Assembly (NCBI RefSeq): GCF_001908235.1
Contig: NZ_LGHK01000026.1
Location: 19,168 to 83,167 of the forward strand
Reading direction: 5' to 3'
DNA from: Bradyrhizobium sp. NAS96.2
GTDB taxonomy: Bacteria > Pseudomonadota > Alphaproteobacteria > Rhizobiales > Xanthobacteraceae
DNA: 64,000 bases
Shown here: positions 38,994 to 47,416 of the stretch, in pieces
Layout: the number at the start of each line of letters is the position of its first letter
How positions within the stretch are numbered: the first letter of the stretch is position 1
The notes under the pieces: model-generated
The model's input: only the letters and a program-made list of their open reading frames with translations
The model's database searches: none
Told to the model about the DNA's origin: nothing
Made by a program: the position numbers and the translations under genes

Positions 38994-39043
38994 GAGCATG
39001 ATCCTGGAAAAGTGGAAGCCGGTTTTCCGCAAGGATCATGCTC
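38994..39043. repeat. Palindromic dispersed repeat, GAGCATG family, copy 2
   Basis: The arms GAGCATGATCCT (38994-39005) and AGGATCATGCTC (39032-39043) are perfect, with inner GGAAAA/TTTTCC. It has the same outline as 2418-2467 (GGAAAAGTG.GAAG.CGGTTTTCCG in the centre). Confidence 0.75.
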
Positions 39044-39053
39044 AAACAAAAAT

Positions 39054-40682
39054 TTAGAAGTCGAAGGTCATGCCGGTCGTGATGGCTTTGGCCTTGTTGC
39101 CGGCAACCACGTTGTTGTTGGCATCACGTCCGCAGATGGCATAGCCGTGGCCACTTGCACCGAGGCAGTAGTGTGCGCCGGGACCGTTCCGTAGATAACT
39201 GCCGACGAGATACCAGGTCGCGAACGGGCTGAAGTGATACTTCACGCCAGCCGCATATTGATCGGCGCTGCTGTCTACCGAGTTCAGTGCGAAATCGGCC
39301 GAGCCCGCCGGCGGCGTGACGGTGTAGGTATTGAAGATGCCGGTCCCGGGCGAGCCCGGCGAGGCATTGGCGTGAGCCCAGGACGCGCTGACGTCCCAGG
39401 CGCCGACCGATTGCGTGGCGCTGATGAAGTAGCCGTCACGCGACCGCTCGTTGAAGTCGGCAACGGTGTGCTCGCGGCGCATGATCTCATAGATGCCGTA
39501 GAGCTGCAGTTTGCCGATGCCGTCGTTGAAGCCATAGCCAGCGCCGAGCTTCGCGGCCCATTCGTTGGCGATGCCGACGGCTCCTGGCGGTACGATCAAC
39601 ACGCCGCCGTTGCTGAGCGGTGTCACCGCCTCGTCGCCGGTGCGGTTGGTGCCCTCATGCATCTCATAGGCTGCAACCGCGGTGAACGGACCCTTGTTGT
39701 AGGTGAGTGCCGCGCTGTAGAGGTTGCCGTACGAGCCGTCGGTGCAGCCTTCAGGCGCCGAGGTCAGCGGGAAGCCGCTGCCGCTGCCGCGGGAGGACGT
39801 GGCGGGACAGTTGAAGTCGCCGAGTGCGAAATCGCTGTTGTCACGCGCCGTGTTCTGTCCGGGCGAGGCCATCAAGGTCGCCTGGAAGCCGTTCCAGATC
39901 GGCGACTCGTACCAGACCGCGTGCCCTGCGCGCCAATCGAACTCGGCGCGCAGGTCGCCGCCGGTGTTGCCCATGATCGAATTGTAGTCGCCAAGCGTGG
40001 CCGAGAACGGATCGAACTTGGCAGTTGATTTCTTGTACGGCGTATCGGACTTGCCGGCCTTGATCGCGCCCCACGGCGTTTCCATTCCGATGAAGCTGTC
40101 GCGCGTGCCGAGCGCGGCGCGCTCGGTCGGCGTTGCGGCGACCTCGACCAGCGATTCGAACTGTGCCACGGCGGCCCATCCGGCGAAGCCATACGGCTCG
40201 AGATTGTGCCGGGCACGAACGCCGAAATAGGTGAGGTTGCTTGAAACGCCGAACTTGTTGCCCTGATCGAACACGCCGGCGTTGAAGAAGTCGCCGGAGA
40301 GATCGACGTGGCCGTAAAGCGTGACGGTGGTGTTGTCGACGAAGGCGTTGGTGCCTGTCGCCTTGGTGTAGAGCGGCGCGCCGCCGATGCTGACGACAGC
40401 ATGTTCGGGCGGTGGTGGCGTCGGGGAGGGCGCAACGGCCGCGTGCTGGACCGGATTGCCCTTCGGCGTCGTGGCTGCCGCTGCGGGCGGAGCCGGATGG
40501 CTCGCGATGTGGTTGACGCGATCCCTGAGCTGGGCGTTCTCCTTGGCGAGTTTCGCATTGTTTCGTTCGAGTGCATCCAGACGCGCCATGACGTCGTCGA
40601 GTGTTGCCGCGTGTATCGGGCCTTGCGTCAGCGCCAGGCACATCGCTGCGGATGCTGTGCCTGCGAGAAGTCTCTTCTTCAT
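39054..40682 (-). CDS. Outer membrane porin with N-terminal coiled coil
   Basis: A 542-residue trimeric-porin-type protein. Signal peptide (about 1-25, MKKRLLAGTASAAMCLALT), a short coiled coil (LDDVMARLDALERNNAKLAKENAQL), a Pro/Ala linker, then a beta-barrel (TLYGHVDLSGDFF, YFGVRARHNLEPYGFAG, AIKAGKSDTPYKKS) ending in TGMTFDF with the terminal Phe needed for outer-membrane assembly. The GGDLRAEFDW and WYESPIWNGFQATLM stretches fit the alphaproteobacterial general porin family. The solute is unknown. GGGGGAATGA forms the ribosome binding site. Confidence 0.93.
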   Translation of the reverse strand: MKKRLLAGTASAAMCLALTQGPIHAATLDDVMARLDALERNNAKLAKENAQLRDRVNHIASHPAPPAAAATTPKGNPVQHAAVAPSPTPPPPEHAVVSIGGAPLYTKATGTNAFVDNTTVTLYGHVDLSGDFFNAGVFDQGNKFGVSSNLTYFGVRARHNLEPYGFAGWAAVAQFESLVEVAATPTERAALGTRDSFIGMETPWGAIKAGKSDTPYKKSTAKFDPFSATLGDYNSIMGNTGGDLRAEFDWRAGHAVWYESPIWNGFQATLMASPGQNTARDNSDFALGDFNCPATSSRGSGSGFPLTSAPEGCTDGSYGNLYSAALTYNKGPFTAVAAYEMHEGTNRTGDEAVTPLSNGGVLIVPPGAVGIANEWAAKLGAGYGFNDGIGKLQLYGIYEIMRREHTVADFNERSRDGYFISATQSVGAWDVSASWAHANASPGSPGTGIFNTYTVTPPAGSADFALNSVDSSADQYAAGVKYHFSPFATWYLVGSYLRNGPGAHYCLGASGHGYAICGRDANNNVVAGNKAKAITTGMTFDF

Positions 40683-41033
40683 TCATTCCCCCATCTGCTG
40701 ATCGCCTCAGCGGGGTGCTGAGGCTGCAAACGGGTGGAAATGTTAAGGTATACCAGATGCCAGATACATGGGAACTGAGCGCCCCGCGGCGATAAACGCG
40801 TCGTGTGACATAAAGGGTACGATAGTACTGTTGCAGTGCATCAATTTGTCGCACCGTGGGCTTTGGAATAAAATTTGACTTACCTGCTTCAGGTTGAGGT
40901 CATTGATGTAATTGCTGTTTGCGAACTGTGTCAGTGTTGCTGACAAGTTGCTATTGCGATGCAACACCACACAGCGAAATTGGGATAATGCATGCCAATT
41001 CCAAGCGAGGGTGCGCTTGCGTGAGGTTTTATG
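40683..41033. other. Porin promoter and leader region
   Basis: A 351-base gap, AT-rich in its middle, with no convincing gene. On the minus strand it must hold the porin promoter and 5' leader. GCCTCAGC-GGGGT-GCTGAGGC (40704-40724) is a perfect 8-bp hairpin just upstream of the porin ribosome binding site. TCAG-TGTTG-CTGA also occurs near 40930. Confidence 0.5.
40704..40724 (-). promoter_or_regulatory. Hairpin in the porin 5' leader
   Basis: A perfect 8-bp stem (GCCTCAGC/GCTGAGGC) with a 5-base loop, 22 bases before the porin ATG and close to its ribosome binding site. It could stabilise the mRNA or affect translation. Confidence 0.45.
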
Positions 41034-41489
41034 TTACCTCATTGGGTCGAGGCCGCTTGATATCCGCTCGACCATCTCGCGCAGGAATTGCGGTGGCCCG
41101 TACGCGTGCCATTCGCCGTCCGACTGCAGCAGCAGGGGCCGTCGCATGTCACGGCTGAAGGCTTCGAGCCAGGCGCGCGCCTTTGCCTTCGGGCGGGCGC
41201 CGACGGCGACCGCGACGTCAACCGGGATCGTCCGCCAGACGAAGCTTGCCGGAAGGAAAATGAGATCGGATCTGTCCGGACGCATCCAGTCGGGCAGCGG
41301 GCTCGTCGGCGCCAGCCATCCGCAGACGAAATTCCGGCAGGGATCGACCGGACGCTCGGCGTAGATCGTGCATTTGCCTGCGCTGCTGAACGGGCACGGC
41401 TGCCCGGGATGGACGTCGTGGTCGCGAATCCGGATCTTCAGCCAGCCATCGCAGCAAGCGGTGCACTCGCCACAGCGTCTCGCAGTCAT
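41034..41489 (-). CDS. YkgJ-like cysteine-cluster protein
   Basis: A 151-residue protein with the zinc- or iron-binding cysteine pattern of the YkgJ/CxxCxxCC family: CGECTACC near the start, then PCPFSSAGKCTIYAERPVDPC and FVCGW. The rest (about residues 60-151) has no domain I recognise. The start may be ATG 41489, 41507 or 41525; 41489 puts the cysteine cluster right at the N-terminus. Function unknown, metal binding inferred. Confidence 0.8.
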   Translation of the reverse strand: MTARRCGECTACCDGWLKIRIRDHDVHPGQPCPFSSAGKCTIYAERPVDPCRNFVCGWLAPTSPLPDWMRPDRSDLIFLPASFVWRTIPVDVAVAVGARPKAKARAWLEAFSRDMRRPLLLQSDGEWHAYGPPQFLREMVERISSGLDPMR

Positions 41490-41574
41490 GCTTGGGTCAG
41501 CCGGCATGGGTCCGAGTGTACCCATGCCGCGCCGGATTCAGAAGGCCCGCGGTCCGCTGCACGCGCCGCTTGCG

Positions 41575-42558
41575 CTAGGCCCCGCTCAGCCGCACGCCGA
41601 GCCGGCCGGCGAGCTCCTGCGTGTACTGCCAGGCAACGCGGCCCGAGCGCGAGCCGCGGGTGGTCGACCATTCGAGCGCTTCACGTTCGAGTTCGTCCTC
41701 GGCGATCTTGATGCCGTAATGGTCGCAATAGCCTTTCACCATCGCGAGGTACTCGTCCTGGCTGCAGCGGTGGAAGCCGAGCCAGAGGCCGAAGCGATCC
41801 GACAGCGACACCTTCTCCTCGACCGCTTCGCCCGGATTGATCGCGGTCGAGCGTTCGTTCTCGATCATCTCGCGCGCCAGCAGGTGCCGCCGGTTCGAGG
41901 TGGCGTAGAGGATGACGTTGTCGGGGCGTCCCTCGATTCCGCCTTCCAGCACCGCCTTCAGCGACTTGTACGAGGCGTCGTTGCCGTCGAAGGAGAGGTC
42001 GTCGCAGAACACGATGAAGCGGAACGCGGAGCCGCGCAGCAGCTCCATCAGGCCCGGCAGGCTCTCGATGTCCTCGCGATGGATCTCGATCAGCTTCAGC
42101 CGGTCGGCCGGCTTGCGGTCGACATTGATGCTGGCGTGCACGGCCTTGACCAGCGACGACTTGCCCATGCCGCGGGCGCCCCAGAGCAGCGCATTGTTGG
42201 CGGGCAGTCCGTCGGTGAAGCGTTCGGTGTTCTCCATCAGGATATCGCGCATCCGGTCGACGCCCTTGAGCAGGCCGATCTCGACGCGGCTGACGCGCGG
42301 CACCGCGGCAAGGCGGCCGTCCGGATGCCAGACAAAGGCGTCCGCGGCGCCGAACGAGCGAGCCGGATCGGACGCCGGGGAGGCGGCTGCGAGGCGGCTC
42401 GCAATGGCCTCCAGGGCACTCGCGATCCGCTCGGCGGCAGCGCCGTCGAGCGCCGTTGCCGGGCGTTTTGTCGCGGCGTTTGCGTCACGCTTGGCGGCAG
42501 CCTTGGGGGCGGTTTTGCTGGTTGTTTTACTGGTGGTTTTTTTGGCTTTTTTCGGCAT
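41575..42558 (-). CDS. AAA ATPase of the DUF815 family
   Basis: A 327-residue ATP-binding protein. A basic Lys/Thr/Ala-rich N-terminus (about 1-45, KKAKKTTSKTTSKTAPK), then the DUF815 ATPase: Walker A GARGMGKSSLVKA, Walker B RFIVFCDDLSFDG, sensor YATSNRRHLLA, and C-terminal EREALEWSTTRGSRSGRVA. The biochemical role of this family is not known to me. The start MPKKAKK at 42558 is chosen; the frame extends 17 codons upstream. Divergent from yajC. Confidence 0.9.
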   Translation of the reverse strand: MPKKAKKTTSKTTSKTAPKAAAKRDANAATKRPATALDGAAAERIASALEAIASRLAAASPASDPARSFGAADAFVWHPDGRLAAVPRVSRVEIGLLKGVDRMRDILMENTERFTDGLPANNALLWGARGMGKSSLVKAVHASINVDRKPADRLKLIEIHREDIESLPGLMELLRGSAFRFIVFCDDLSFDGNDASYKSLKAVLEGGIEGRPDNVILYATSNRRHLLAREMIENERSTAINPGEAVEEKVSLSDRFGLWLGFHRCSQDEYLAMVKGYCDHYGIKIAEDELEREALEWSTTRGSRSGRVAWQYTQELAGRLGVRLSGA

Positions 42559-42749
42559 TTGTCCAGTTCCTGTCGGCGCAGCCTTATCGGGCTGGCGGCG
42601 GTCCCGCAAGCGCCCTAAATGAAGGTCCGTTAACGTTGCAATTGGGACCGCGGCCGCTATAGTCCGCGCGAATTTGTCCGGACCGCCATACCGCCCCGAA
42701 GGTCGAGGGCACTGCCGGTTCTTTCCCGTCTTATCCGAGGATCGTCCGA

Positions 42750-43106
42750 ATGCTGATTACTCCTGCGTTTGCTCAGGCTGGAGCAAGTGGTGACACCAAC
42801 AGCATGTTGATGTCGCTGCTGCCATTCGTGCTGATCTTCGTCATTATGTACTTCCTGATTCTGCGCCCGCAGCAGAAGAAGGTGCGCGATCATGCGGACC
42901 TCGTGAAGAACATCCGCCGCGGCGACACCGTGGTGACCTCGGGCGGCCTCGTCGGCAAGGTGACCAAGGTGGTCGACGACGACCAGATCGAGTTCGAGAT
43001 TTCGGACGGCGTCCGCGTGCGGCAGATGCGCCAGATGATTTCGGGCGTGCGGACCAAGGGTGAGCCGGCGAAGGGCGACGCCAAGGACGAGGCATCCGCG
43101 AGCTGA
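42750..43106 (+). CDS. yajC: Preprotein translocase subunit YajC
   Basis: A 118-residue small inner-membrane protein of the SecDF-YajC complex: one membrane helix (about 18-38, MSLLPFVLIFVIMYFLIL), the conserved RPQQKK right after it and a cytoplasmic beta-rich part (GDTVVTSGGLVGKVTKVVDD). First gene of the Sec accessory operon; secD follows after 41 bases. Confidence 0.96.
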   Translation: MLITPAFAQAGASGDTNSMLMSLLPFVLIFVIMYFLILRPQQKKVRDHADLVKNIRRGDTVVTSGGLVGKVTKVVDDDQIEFEISDGVRVRQMRQMISGVRTKGEPAKGDAKDEASAS

Positions 43107-43147
43107 TTGCCGCGGAAGCCTTTTGCCGAATCTGACAGGTCAATTCG

Positions 43148-44753
43148 ATGTTGTATTTCACGCGGTGGCGAGCGCTGGGGATTATCCTGACAGCGCTGGT
43201 GGTCTGCCTGTGCGCCGTGCCCAATTTCTTCCCCGAAGCGCAGGTCAAGACTTGGCCGGCCTGGGCACAGCGGCGCCTCGTGCTCGGCCTCGATCTGCAG
43301 GGCGGCTCGTATCTGCTGCTCGAGGTCGACGCCAACTACGTGAAGAAGGATAAACTCGAACAGGTGCGTGATGATGCGCGAAAGGCGCTGCGTGACGCCA
43401 AGATCCAGTTCACGGGGGGGCGTGCAGATCCGCAACGACGGCGTCGAGGCGCGGATCGCGAAGGAGGCCGATGTTCCGGCGGCGATGACCAAGCTTCGCG
43501 AGGTGGCGCAGCCGATCGGCGGCCTGCTCGGCTCAAGTGGCCAGCGCGATGTCGACGTGACCGATGCCGGTGGCGGCTTGATCCGCCTGACCGTGTCGCA
43601 GCCCGCGATGATCGAGCGGATGCGCAAGACCATCGAGCAGTCGATCCAGATCGTCGAGCGCCGCGTCAACGAGCTCGGCACCGTCGAGCCGCTGATCCAG
43701 CGTCAGGGCACCGACCGCATCCTGGTGCAGGTGCCGGGGCTGCAGGACCCGACCCGTCTGAAGGAGCTGCTCGGCAAGACCGCGAAGATGGAATTCCGCA
43801 TGGTCGACACCTCGGTGTCGGCCGATCAGGCCCAGCAGGGCCGGGTGCCGCCCGACTCCGAACTGTTGATGAGCGCGTCGCCGCCGCCGGTTCCGTATGT
43901 CGTCAAGAAGCAGGTCCTGGTGTCCGGAGGCGAGCTCTCCGATGCCCAGCCAGGCTTTGACCAGCGCACTGGCGAGGCGATCGTCAGCTTCAAGTTCAAC
44001 ACGTCGGGAGCGCGCAAATTCGCACAGGCGACCGCCGACAATGTCGGCCAGCCGTTTGCGATCGTGCTCGACAACAAGGTGATCTCGGCACCGGTGATCC
44101 GCGAGCCGATCACCGGCGGACAGGGCCAGATCTCCGGCAGCTTCACCGTGCAGTCGGCCAATGATCTGGCGATCCTGATGCGCGCCGGCGCGCTGCCGGC
44201 GCCGCTGACCGTGGTCGAGGAGCGCACCGTCGGTCCCGGCCTCGGGCAGGACTCGATCGAGAAGGGCGAGCTTGCCGCCTATGTCGGCTCGATCCTGGTC
44301 ATCGTGTTCATGCTGATCACCTATCGGCTGTTCGGCGTGTTCGCCAACATTGCGGTGGCCATCAACGTCGCCATGATCTTCGGGCTGCTGTCGCTGCTCA
44401 ACGCCACGCTGACCTTGCCCGGCATCGCCGGCATCGTGCTGACCGTCGGCATCGCGGTCGACTCCAACGTGCTGATCTATGAGCGCATCCGTGAGGAATT
44501 GCGCGGCGGCCGCAACGCGATCTCGGCGATCGACGCCGGCTTCAAGCGGGCGCTGGCGACCATCCTCGACTCCAATATCACCACCTTCATCGCCGCCGCC
44601 GTGCTGTTCTATATCGGCACCGGGCCGGTTCGCGGCTTTGCCGTGACGCTCGGCATCGGCATCATCACCACGGTGTTCACCGCCTTTACCCTGACGCGCC
44701 TAATCGTCGCGACATGGGTGCGGTGGAAGCGGCCGCAAACCGTGCCGATCTGA
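43148..44753 (+). CDS. secD: Protein translocase subunit SecD, frameshifted as read
   Basis: The SecD sequence is split over two frames. The first part starts at ATG 43148 (MLYFTRWRALGIILTALVV, LVLGLDLQGGSYLLLEV) and stays in frame until AKIQFTGG. At a run of seven G (43414-43420) the frame is lost; removing one G restores TGGVQIRNDGVEARI and continues to the stop at 44753. The corrected length is 534 residues, the normal size. Later motifs are intact (FRMVDTSVSADQA, GIVLTVGIAVDSNVLIYERI), with six membrane segments. Without the correction the first frame runs on to 43960 as unrelated sequence. SecD supports protein export with SecF and is near-essential, so a sequencing or assembly error is the likeliest cause. 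Confidence 0.9.
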
Positions 44754-44763
44754 GAGGCCTCTC

Positions 44764-45792
44764 GTGACCCATACCGTTCTCATTGGCCTTGGCATCCTGA
44801 TCGCCGTGCTGACCGTGGTCGCGGCGCTCGGCCTGCTGCCGTCGCTGCGCATCGTCCCCGACAACACGCATTTCGACTTCACGCGCTTCCGCCGCATCAG
44901 CTTCCCGATCTCGGCGCTGCTTTCGATCCTCGCCATCACGCTGTTCTTCACCCACGGCCTGAATTTCGGCATCGACTTCAAGGGCGGCACGCTGCTCGAG
45001 GTGCGGTCCAAATCCGGTACGGCCGACATTGCCGCAATGCGCACGACCCTGAACGGCCTTGGCCTCGGCGAGGTGCAGCTGCAGCAGTTCGGAGGTCCGG
45101 CCGAAGTCCTGATCCGCGTCGCCGAGCAGCCCGGCGGTGACAAGGCGCAACAGGATGCGGTCACGAAAGTGCGCGGCGCGCTCGGCGAATCCGTCGATTA
45201 CCGCCGCGTCGAAGTGGTGGGACCGCGCGTCTCCGGCGAGCTGCTTGCCTACGGCATGATCGGCCTGATGTTCGCGATTATCGGCATCCTGATCTATCTC
45301 TGGTTCCGGTTCGAGTGGCAGTTCGCGCTCGGCGCCATGATCGCCAACGTCCACGACATCGTGCTCACGATCGGCTTCATGTCGATCACCCAGGTCGATT
45401 TCGACCTCACCAGCATCGCGGCGCTGCTGACGATTCTCGGCTACTCGCTCAACGACACCGTCGTCATTTACGACCGTATCCGCGAGATGCTGCGGCGCTA
45501 CAAAAAGATGCCGATGCCGCAGTTGCTGAACGAATCGATCAACTCGACGCTGTCGCGTTCGATCATCACCCACGTCACCGTGACGCTGGCGCTGCTCGCG
45601 CTGCTGCTGTTCGGCGGCCAGGCGATCCACAGCTTCACCGCCGTGATGATGTTCGGCGTCGTGCTGGTCGGCACCTACACCTCGATCTTCATCGCCGCAC
45701 CGATCCTGATCTATCTCGGCGTCCACACCACGCGGGGTGAGGCGCAGGACGCGCCGGCCAAGAAGTCGGACGCGGCAGCAGCCAAGAAGTAG
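44764..45792 (+). CDS. secF: Protein translocase subunit SecF
   Basis: A 342-residue inner-membrane partner of SecD with six membrane segments. Motifs: LNFGIDFKGGTLLEVRS, SLNDTVVIYDRIREMLRR and SIITHVTVTLALLALLLFGG. The start is GTG at 44764, 10 bases after secD. The C-terminal tail is Lys/Ala-rich. The next gene starts 5 bases after the stop. Confidence 0.96.
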   Translation: MTHTVLIGLGILIAVLTVVAALGLLPSLRIVPDNTHFDFTRFRRISFPISALLSILAITLFFTHGLNFGIDFKGGTLLEVRSKSGTADIAAMRTTLNGLGLGEVQLQQFGGPAEVLIRVAEQPGGDKAQQDAVTKVRGALGESVDYRRVEVVGPRVSGELLAYGMIGLMFAIIGILIYLWFRFEWQFALGAMIANVHDIVLTIGFMSITQVDFDLTSIAALLTILGYSLNDTVVIYDRIREMLRRYKKMPMPQLLNESINSTLSRSIITHVTVTLALLALLLFGGQAIHSFTAVMMFGVVLVGTYTSIFIAAPILIYLGVHTTRGEAQDAPAKKSDAAAAKK

Positions 45793-45797
45793 CCGAC

Positions 45798-46181
45798 ATG
45801 AGCAACCCCTCGGACGCTCCCCATCTTCCGAGGTCGGCGCCGATCGAGGCCTACGGCAAGGGCGGTTTCGCGTTTGCCGATATGTCGCACCGCGGTTCGC
45901 TGCTGTGCCTGCCGGACTCGATCTGGGCCTGGCCGGTCACGAAGCCGCAGGAGATCGACGAATATTCGCTGCAAAAGGTGTTCGCGGCCGCCAATGCGAT
46001 CGACACGCTGATCGTCGGCACCGGCACCGAGGTCTGGGTGCCGCCAAAGGGCCTGCGCGAAGCCTTGCGTGCGGTCCGCGTGGTACTCGACCCGATGCAG
46101 ACGGGCCCTGCGATCCGCACCTACAACATCATGCTGGGTGAGCGGCGCCGGGTCGCGGCGGCGCTGATCGCGGTGCCATGA
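45798..46181 (+). CDS. Mth938-like protein, bacterial relative of complex I assembly factor NDUFAF3
   Basis: A 127-residue protein of the Mth938/DUF498 family: IEAYGKGGFAFADMSHRGSLL, WPVTKPQEIDEYSL, DTLIVGTGTEVWVPP and DPMQTGPAIRTYNIMLGERR. The human member, NDUFAF3, is a complex I assembly factor; in alphaproteobacteria the gene lies next to secDF, as here. The stop overlaps the next gene's start (ATGA), so these two are coupled. A role in respiratory complex assembly is inferred from family and position. Confidence 0.92.
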   Translation: MSNPSDAPHLPRSAPIEAYGKGGFAFADMSHRGSLLCLPDSIWAWPVTKPQEIDEYSLQKVFAAANAIDTLIVGTGTEVWVPPKGLREALRAVRVVLDPMQTGPAIRTYNIMLGERRRVAAALIAVP

Positions 46182-47041
46182 GCGCGGTGGAGGCGCCGAG
46201 CGACGGCGCAGCCTTCTGCGCCGATCTGGTGCGGAGCCATGACTTCGTGCGCTACGCATCGACCTTGTTCCTGCCGGGTCCGGAGCGCCGGGCGCTGCTC
46301 GCGATCTATGCCTTCAACATCGAGGTCTCGCGCGTGCACGAGCAGGTCAGCCAGCCGCTGCCCGGCGAGATGCGGCTACAATGGTGGACCGACATGCTGG
46401 CAGGCGCCGGGCACGGCGGCGTCGAGGGTAATCCGGTCGCGGCCGAGCTGCTCTACGCGATCCGCAATCACCGCCTGCCGGTCTCGCCGTTCTCACAGCT
46501 GGTCGAGGAGCACCAGTTCGATCTCTACAACGACCCGATGCCGTCGCTGGCCGCGCTCGAAGGTTATCTCGACGCCACGGCCTCAGTGCTGTTCTCGCAG
46601 GCCACGCGCGTGGTGGCGCGGCCATCGGAGGCGATCGATCACCTTGCCCGCCATGCCGGTCTTGCCCAGGGCATGGCGCAGGTCATTGCAGCGCTGGGCC
46701 GCGACGCATCGCGGCAGCAGCTGTTTCTGCCGTTGCAGCTGCTGCAGCAGCACGGCAGCAGCAAGGAGGAGGTGTTTGCCGGCAAGCCGACGCCGAACAT
46801 CCGCGCTGCGATCGATCAGCTTGCGGACGAGGCCCAGGGCCATCTCAAGACCGCATTCGGGCTGCTTGCCGATGTGCCATCCGGCGTGCGGCCGATCTTC
46901 CTGCCGCTCGCTCACGTCAGGCGCGAGCTGAGCCGGGCGAGGAGAGCCGATAACGATCCGTTCCTGCCGAAGCCGGTCTCGCGCCTGCGCACGCTGTGGA
47001 CCTTGTGGCGAGCCGCGCGCACCGAAGAGTTCGGCCGCTAG
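46178..47041 (+). CDS. Squalene/phytoene synthase family protein, NDUFAF6-like
   Basis: A 287-residue all-helical protein of the phytoene/squalene synthase fold. The usual Asp-rich DxxxD motifs are weak: the first is replaced by YAFNIEVSRVHEQVSQ, while LRLQWWTDML-like sequence and LPLQLLQQH remain, as in NDUFAF6 (C8orf38), a complex I assembly factor. It is probably not a carotenoid or squalene synthase; no terpenoid genes are nearby. It overlaps the NDUFAF3-like gene by 4 bases and shares a CTAG with the convergent DUF1488 gene. Confidence 0.9.
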   Translation: MSAVEAPSDGAAFCADLVRSHDFVRYASTLFLPGPERRALLAIYAFNIEVSRVHEQVSQPLPGEMRLQWWTDMLAGAGHGGVEGNPVAAELLYAIRNHRLPVSPFSQLVEEHQFDLYNDPMPSLAALEGYLDATASVLFSQATRVVARPSEAIDHLARHAGLAQGMAQVIAALGRDASRQQLFLPLQLLQQHGSSKEEVFAGKPTPNIRAAIDQLADEAQGHLKTAFGLLADVPSGVRPIFLPLAHVRRELSRARRADNDPFLPKPVSRLRTLWTLWRAARTEEFGR

Positions 47042-47322
47042 CTCGGTTCCTTCGAGATGTGCTTGGTGAAGATCCGGACCGTTACGCCCTTCACCATCGG
47101 GCCGCTGTCATAAATGTCGGATGCAATCTGTTCGACCGCGTCGCGCAACGCGACGAATTGCGCCTGCCGCGCCATGCTCGCTGTTCCACGCGTGCCGGCC
47201 AGTTCGTCCATTGCGGCGTCGCTGATCTGGCATTCAACTTCCTGGTCGCCGTGCATCATGGTGAATCCGAACGCCAATCGTTCGGAATCATATCCCCCGA
47301 TACGGCCACGGGTGAGTGGCAT
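47038..47322 (-). CDS. DUF1488 family protein
   Basis: A 94-residue protein, MPLTRGRIGGYDSERLAFGF at the start and RIFTKHISKEPS at the end, with the DUF1488 pattern (FGFTMMHGDQEVECQISDAAMDEL). The function of the family is not known. It is convergent with the phytoene-synthase-like gene; both stop codons lie within one CTAG (47038-47041). Confidence 0.85.
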   Translation of the reverse strand: MPLTRGRIGGYDSERLAFGFTMMHGDQEVECQISDAAMDELAGTRGTASMARQAQFVALRDAVEQIASDIYDSGPMVKGVTVRIFTKHISKEPS

Positions 47323-47416
47323 TAAACTTGTCCCTTGAGCGCGCTAGCCCACGCAAAGAGTGGGGCTTCGCGCCGCGTTTGTCGAGGGGCCACGCGCACG
47401 GCAAGATGCGCGCAAA

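Noticed and set aside
43421..43960. The continuation of the first secD frame past the G run
   Set aside because: This part is Arg-rich and unrelated to SecD, while the true SecD continues in the other frame.
46178..47041. Calling this gene a carotenoid or squalene synthase
   Set aside because: The catalytic Asp-rich motif is eroded and there are no terpenoid genes nearby; context points to complex I assembly.
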